From positions 1 to 35,301 of the forward strand of contig DSAB01000036.1 in NCBI GenBank assembly GCA_011388275.1: a DNA stretch of 35,301 bases, written 5' to 3'. Positions 32,070 through 35,301 of this stretch are shown here, piece by piece. Every line of letters starts with the position of its first letter. Position 1 is the stretch's first letter. The translations under genes and the position numbers were made by a program. This DNA comes from a bacterium (GTDB taxonomy: Bacteria > Zhuqueibacterota > QNDG01 > DSAB01). Below the pieces are notes generated by a model. That model searched no databases. It was not told the DNA's origin and saw only the letters and a list, made by a program, of their open reading frames with translations.

Positions 32070-35000
32070 CTACAAATACTGCTGCCTGATCACCCTCTGC
32101 ATCTTCTTGATTCTTTCGATGATATCCCGCCTTTCCGGATTCCTTTTCAAAACTTCCCCCCATTGCCAAACCGCCTTTTTATAATCCCCCCGATTGGCAA
32201 ATATCACTCCCAGATTTTCCAACACACTGACATTGCCCGGGTCCAGATGACGAACCCGTTCATAGGCATCCCTGGCTTCTTCCATTCGACCCATTCGAAA
32301 ATAGGTATCGCCAAGACATTGAAACGCATCGGCAAATTCCGGATCTTCTTTAACGGCTTTTTGAAATGCATCGACCGCCGCCTGATAATCCCCCGCCCTG
32401 TATAAAACAAGACCTCTGTTTAAAAAGTGGGTTTTTCGTTGATGAATGATCGCGGGGCTGGGTTTTTCCCGCCTCGGGGTTTTCCCGGTTGACAACATGT
32501 TTCGGCGATCGAAGCCCAGTTCCTCCATCACATCGATGAATCCATCTTCCTCCTGATCCGATACAGACAAAGTGGTATTCTCCTCGACACCCATCTCTTC
32601 ACTGATTAAATCACCCACAATGGATGCGGTGATATGGTCTTCGATTTCATTCTCTTCATGCTCTGAATCCACTTCCTCATTCAGCAATTCGTCCATTGAG
32701 GGTACACGCTCCTGTGTACCGACCAATTCTTCTTCGAATGAAGACTCTCCATTCAGATCCAGCACATCGGTAATGATTTCGTTGAGAACCGACTCTTCCT
32801 GCTGCACACTGTCTTCGATCAGCGATTCAGGGCTTTCCATCTCAAAATCGATTTCATCTTCTCGCAAAACATCCTCTTGCATGATACGCCCGTCGGCTGT
32901 CTCAGAAACGGTTTTTCCATCTTCCGGTGTTTCCTTTTCTTCCTTCTCCGTCTCCTTGTAATCGGTTTCCAGGTCTTCCGCCTGACCGGGCAGCCCCAAA
33001 AAACGGTCTAAAACATCGGTATCTTCCTTTCTTCCTTCATCTTTTTGCCGTGAACTTCTCTGCGATATGCGCAATACTTTGGACTGTGGAAAATCATCGG
33101 ATACCGAATCCGGTTCACCGGCCGGAGAACCATCGATAATGACCTTGCCGTCCATGGTCAGCATCGGAGTACCGGGTGTTTTAATGCGTTTGGCTTTGCC
33201 CCCCCGCTCGATAAAATTCATGCGCAGTTCCCTGGTGTTCAGACGGCTGCGCTTGAGTTCATCATAGATGCGTCGTTCATCCATTTTCACGTAACCGTAT
33301 TTTTCCGAATTCAACTCTTCGCTGATCCGCTTGGCTCCGAATTCAGGATTGTTCTTAATAATATCCAGAATCCTGGCTTTGTCTTCAATGCTGGTGTGCT
33401 TTTCTTCAAGATCAGACCGTTGCGTGGTTTCTTTTAATCCTTCAATTCCCTGCTTGTCATAGCGTTTTTTATATTTATAATAGGTGGATGTGGAAACACC
33501 GATAATCTCACAGGCTTCCTTAACGCTTTTTCCCTCTTCATTCACCAATCCAATAAGCCTTAGCCGCCGGTTGTACATCACATCTTCCGCCTTCAGTTTT
33601 TCCCGAATCGCCATTAAAGTGATATCATCACTCTGAGCAAACCCCTGAGTGAAATCCTTGATCTCATCCTGTAGCTTGTCAACCAACGGATCCACTTTCA
33701 GTTCTCCATGGCGGCGTATCGATTCCAGAAACCGTTCGTCGCCGTATCGCTCTCTTTTTGGGTCCATCGCTTCGGTGATCCCGTCCGTATAGAGAATTAA
33801 TACATCGCCTTCCCTCAGCCACAGGTTATCGGATTGAATCGATTTCCTGAACAGTGTCCGATCAGGCAGGTTGATGCCAATGGGAAATCCTCTTGGATTC
33901 AAATAATAACTTTTCCTGGTTTGCCCGCGAAAGAGAATCATGGGATTATGACCCGCACTGGCATAATTGATGGTTCGGTTTTGAGAATCAAGAATCAGAT
34001 AAAAAACCGTGACAAACATACCGCGCTTCATATCGTTTATGACAAAATCATTGACCCTGGCCAGCACATCCGCCGCGTTTTTGTTTCCCCTTGCCTCCGT
34101 TCTCAGGGCCGTTCGAATCATGGTCATAACCAGAGAACCGGGCACGCCTTTTCCCGACACATCAGCCACCACAATGCCCAGAGTATCTTTGTCCACTTCC
34201 ACAAAATCAAAATAGTCGCCTCCCACTTCCTTGGCCGCTTCATAGTAGGATGCGATCTCATAGCCTTCAATTTCCGGAAACACCGCCGGTAAAAGAGTAT
34301 GTTGAATTTCCTGCGCAACCTGCATCTCTTTCTGAAGCCGTTCCTGTTCCGCCAAATTTTCCTGCGACTTGCGGAACTTTTCCGTAATCTCATTAAAGGC
34401 TTGTGCGATCTCGCCGACTTCATCGGATGCGTTGAATTCCATTTCATCCTGAGACTCACCCCGGCCTAAATCGCGGACCCACCTGGACAGTTTTTTAAAC
34501 GGGCTCATGGTTACATAAACCAATATAAAAACGCCCAGATACCCGATTACAAGCACAACAATACCGATCCCCATGGTCCTATGACGGGCCTGACGAATAT
34601 TTCCATCAATATAGTTTTTACTGAGCAGCAAATGAATCTGTCCCAGCCGGTTTGCCCTTCCCGAAACTTCATGAACAACCGGTTCGGTAAGATCGTATAC
34701 AGTCTCTTCGGTTGCCGGTATTGTATACTTCCAAACCGATGGAAAAAAGAGTACCGCATCAGACGGACGGCGATATTGCTGGAACAGGTATTCCGTAGTG
34801 ACCGCTCCTTTGATGGTGCCGCTGGTGTCGGCCACAATGGCCTCAACAATAAAAGGATCCTGATTCCGCTGAAGAGTTGATGCAATCTTCGTCAACTCCC
34901 ACATCTCATCATTCGTCAATGGATCGAGAATGCTGGAAGCCATGGATCTTGCCAGGGCCCTTCCCATATCAAAACTTTCATTTAAAATCACTTTTTCCTG

Positions 35001-35301
35001 ACGAATATAATTATAGGTGATGCCTATAACAGCCAGAAAGGTAAGTATCGCCGACGCAATTAAAGAAAATCGGTTCTTCATGGTTAGTGACAGTTCCGGC
35101 ACCAATAACTTTCTGCCTGATTCCGTTTCCCGATTTTTCGTTAACCGAAGTTCATTGCCTTCGGGTGTTTTGCGATAATCGATCTCATCGATCACCCGGC
35201 GAATGATAAAAATCCCCAAACCGCCTTTCTTCCCGATGTCCACATACCTTTGCAGATCGGGATCCTTGGCCTGATTGGGATCAAATGTATGACCCTGATC
35301 A
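32070..35301 (-). CDS. Membrane-bound kinase/SpoIIE phosphatase/HTH/TPR fusion protein, 5' end beyond window
   Basis: The frame is open to the right edge; a GTG at 35243 is internal. Bases 35300 to about 35130 encode the end of an RsbW-type ATPase/kinase domain (DQGHTFDP, GGLGIFIIRRVIDEIDY, GNELRLTKN). Then come a membrane helix (about 35075-35010), a periplasmic sensor of about 140 residues, a second helix (about 34575-34510) and a HAMP and coil. A complete SpoIIE/PP2C phosphatase follows (EVGGDYFDF, VVADVSGKGVPG, YTDGITEAMD, SDDITL; 34310-33600). Two helix-turn-helix units (33580-33440 and 33410-33230) resemble transposase DNA-binding regions. A highly acidic linker (about 33000-32510) leads to about three TPRs (32430-32080). 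It probably phosphorylates and dephosphorylates STAS partners in response to an envelope signal; the downstream STAS protein is the obvious candidate. Confidence 0.87.
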   Translation of the reverse strand, partial: DQGHTFDPNQAKDPDLQRYVDIGKKGGLGIFIIRRVIDEIDYRKTPEGNELRLTKNRETESGRKLLVPELSLTMKNRFSLIASAILTFLAVIGITYNYIRQEKVILNESFDMGRALARSMASSILDPLTNDEMWELTKIASTLQRNQDPFIVEAIVADTSGTIKGAVTTEYLFQQYRRPSDAVLFFPSVWKYTIPATEETVYDLTEPVVHEVSGRANRLGQIHLLLSKNYIDGNIRQARHRTMGIGIVVLVIGYLGVFILVYVTMSPFKKLSRWVRDLGRGESQDEMEFNASDEVGEIAQAFNEITEKFRKSQENLAEQERLQKEMQVAQEIQHTLLPAVFPEIEGYEIASYYEAAKEVGGDYFDFVEVDKDTLGIVVADVSGKGVPGSLVMTMIRTALRTEARGNKNAADVLARVNDFVINDMKRGMFVTVFYLILDSQNRTINYASAGHNPMILFRGQTRKSYYLNPRGFPIGINLPDRTLFRKSIQSDNLWLREGDVLILYTDGITEAMDPKRERYGDERFLESIRRHGELKVDPLVDKLQDEIKDFTQGFAQSDDITLMAIREKLKAEDVMYNRRLRLIGLVNEEGKSVKEACEIIGVSTSTYYKYKKRYDKQGIEGLKETTQRSDLEEKHTSIEDKARILDIIKNNPEFGAKRISEELNSEKYGYVKMDERRIYDELKRSRLNTRELRMNFIERGGKAKRIKTPGTPMLTMDGKVIIDGSPAGEPDSVSDDFPQSKVLRISQRSSRQKDEGRKEDTDVLDRFLGLPGQAEDLETDYKETEKEEKETPEDGKTVSETADGRIMQEDVLREDEIDFEMESPESLIEDSVQQEESVLNEIITDVLDLNGESSFEEELVGTQERVPSMDELLNEEVDSEHEENEIEDHITASIVGDLISEEMGVEENTTLSVSDQEEDGFIDVMEELGFDRRNMLSTGKTPRREKPSPAIIHQRKTHFLNRGLVLYRAGDYQAAVDAFQKAVKEDPEFADAFQCLGDTYFRMGRMEEARDAYERVRHLDPGNVSVLENLGVIFANRGDYKKAVWQWGEVLKRNPERRDIIERIKKMQRVIRQQYL

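Noticed and set aside
33230-33580. Possible insertion sequence remnant (transposase-like helix-turn-helix)
   Set aside because: The segment is in frame within a larger signalling protein. There is no DDE catalytic core, terminal inverted repeat or target duplication, so it is treated as a captured domain.
35130-35243. GTG at 35243 as the true start of the kinase/phosphatase gene
   Set aside because: The frame continues upstream without a stop and encodes DQGHTFDP, matching the RsbW-type kinase family, so the gene extends beyond the window.

Overview
The window is a compact, almost completely coding stretch of a Gram-negative (diderm) bacterial chromosome in which every gene I can support reads on the minus strand. 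Diderm architecture is indicated by a DsbD reductase, a YdbH/YdbL-type envelope pair, a predicted outer-membrane barrel ending in phenylalanine, a lipoprotein and several signal peptides. The gene mix (giant TPR-CHAT protein, SpoIIE/STAS regulators with transposase-like helix-turn-helix modules, peptidase-propeller-barrel fusion, lysine 2,3-aminomutase, Asp-box propeller) resembles poorly cultured lineages of the FCB superphylum (Calditrichota/KSB1-like). That placement is an inference with low confidence.

Read in the direction of transcription, the right end (35301 to 29365) holds a signalling locus. The first gene, cut by the window edge, fuses the end of an RsbW-type kinase domain to a membrane sensor, HAMP, SpoIIE/PP2C phosphatase, two helix-turn-helix units, an acidic linker and TPRs. 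It is followed by a consensus-like promoter, a STAS protein carrying a closely similar helix-turn-helix module, an aconitase and a terminator hairpin. The kinase/phosphatase and the STAS protein look like a partner-switching pair in which both components can bind DNA.

From 29247 to 18899 comes an envelope and metabolism group: a metallopeptidase/TolB-propeller/barrel protein, DsbD, an alanyl-tRNA editing protein, an unrecognised 96-residue protein, a lysine 2,3-aminomutase and a secreted Asp-box propeller protein closed by a clear terminator at 18862-18890.

From 18721 to the left edge runs a tightly packed probable operon: KdgF-like cupin, TrmH-family rRNA/tRNA methyltransferase, UDP-sugar pyrophosphorylase, MscS channel, YdbH-like AsmA-type protein, YdbL-like lipoprotein, a 2,708-residue secreted PD40-TPR-CHAT-TPR-CHAT protein, an inositol monophosphatase family enzyme, YjbQ, and two TPM-domain membrane proteins. 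Many junctions are ATGA overlaps or gaps of a few bases.

The most noteworthy items are the giant protein with tandem CHAT domains, the first of which has lost both catalytic residues; the STAS and kinase/phosphatase proteins sharing a transposase-like DNA-binding module; and two intergenic elements made of a 15-bp palindrome plus degenerate heptamer repeats. No tRNA, rRNA, CRISPR array or intact mobile element is visible, and no gene-free stretch exceeds about 180 bases.
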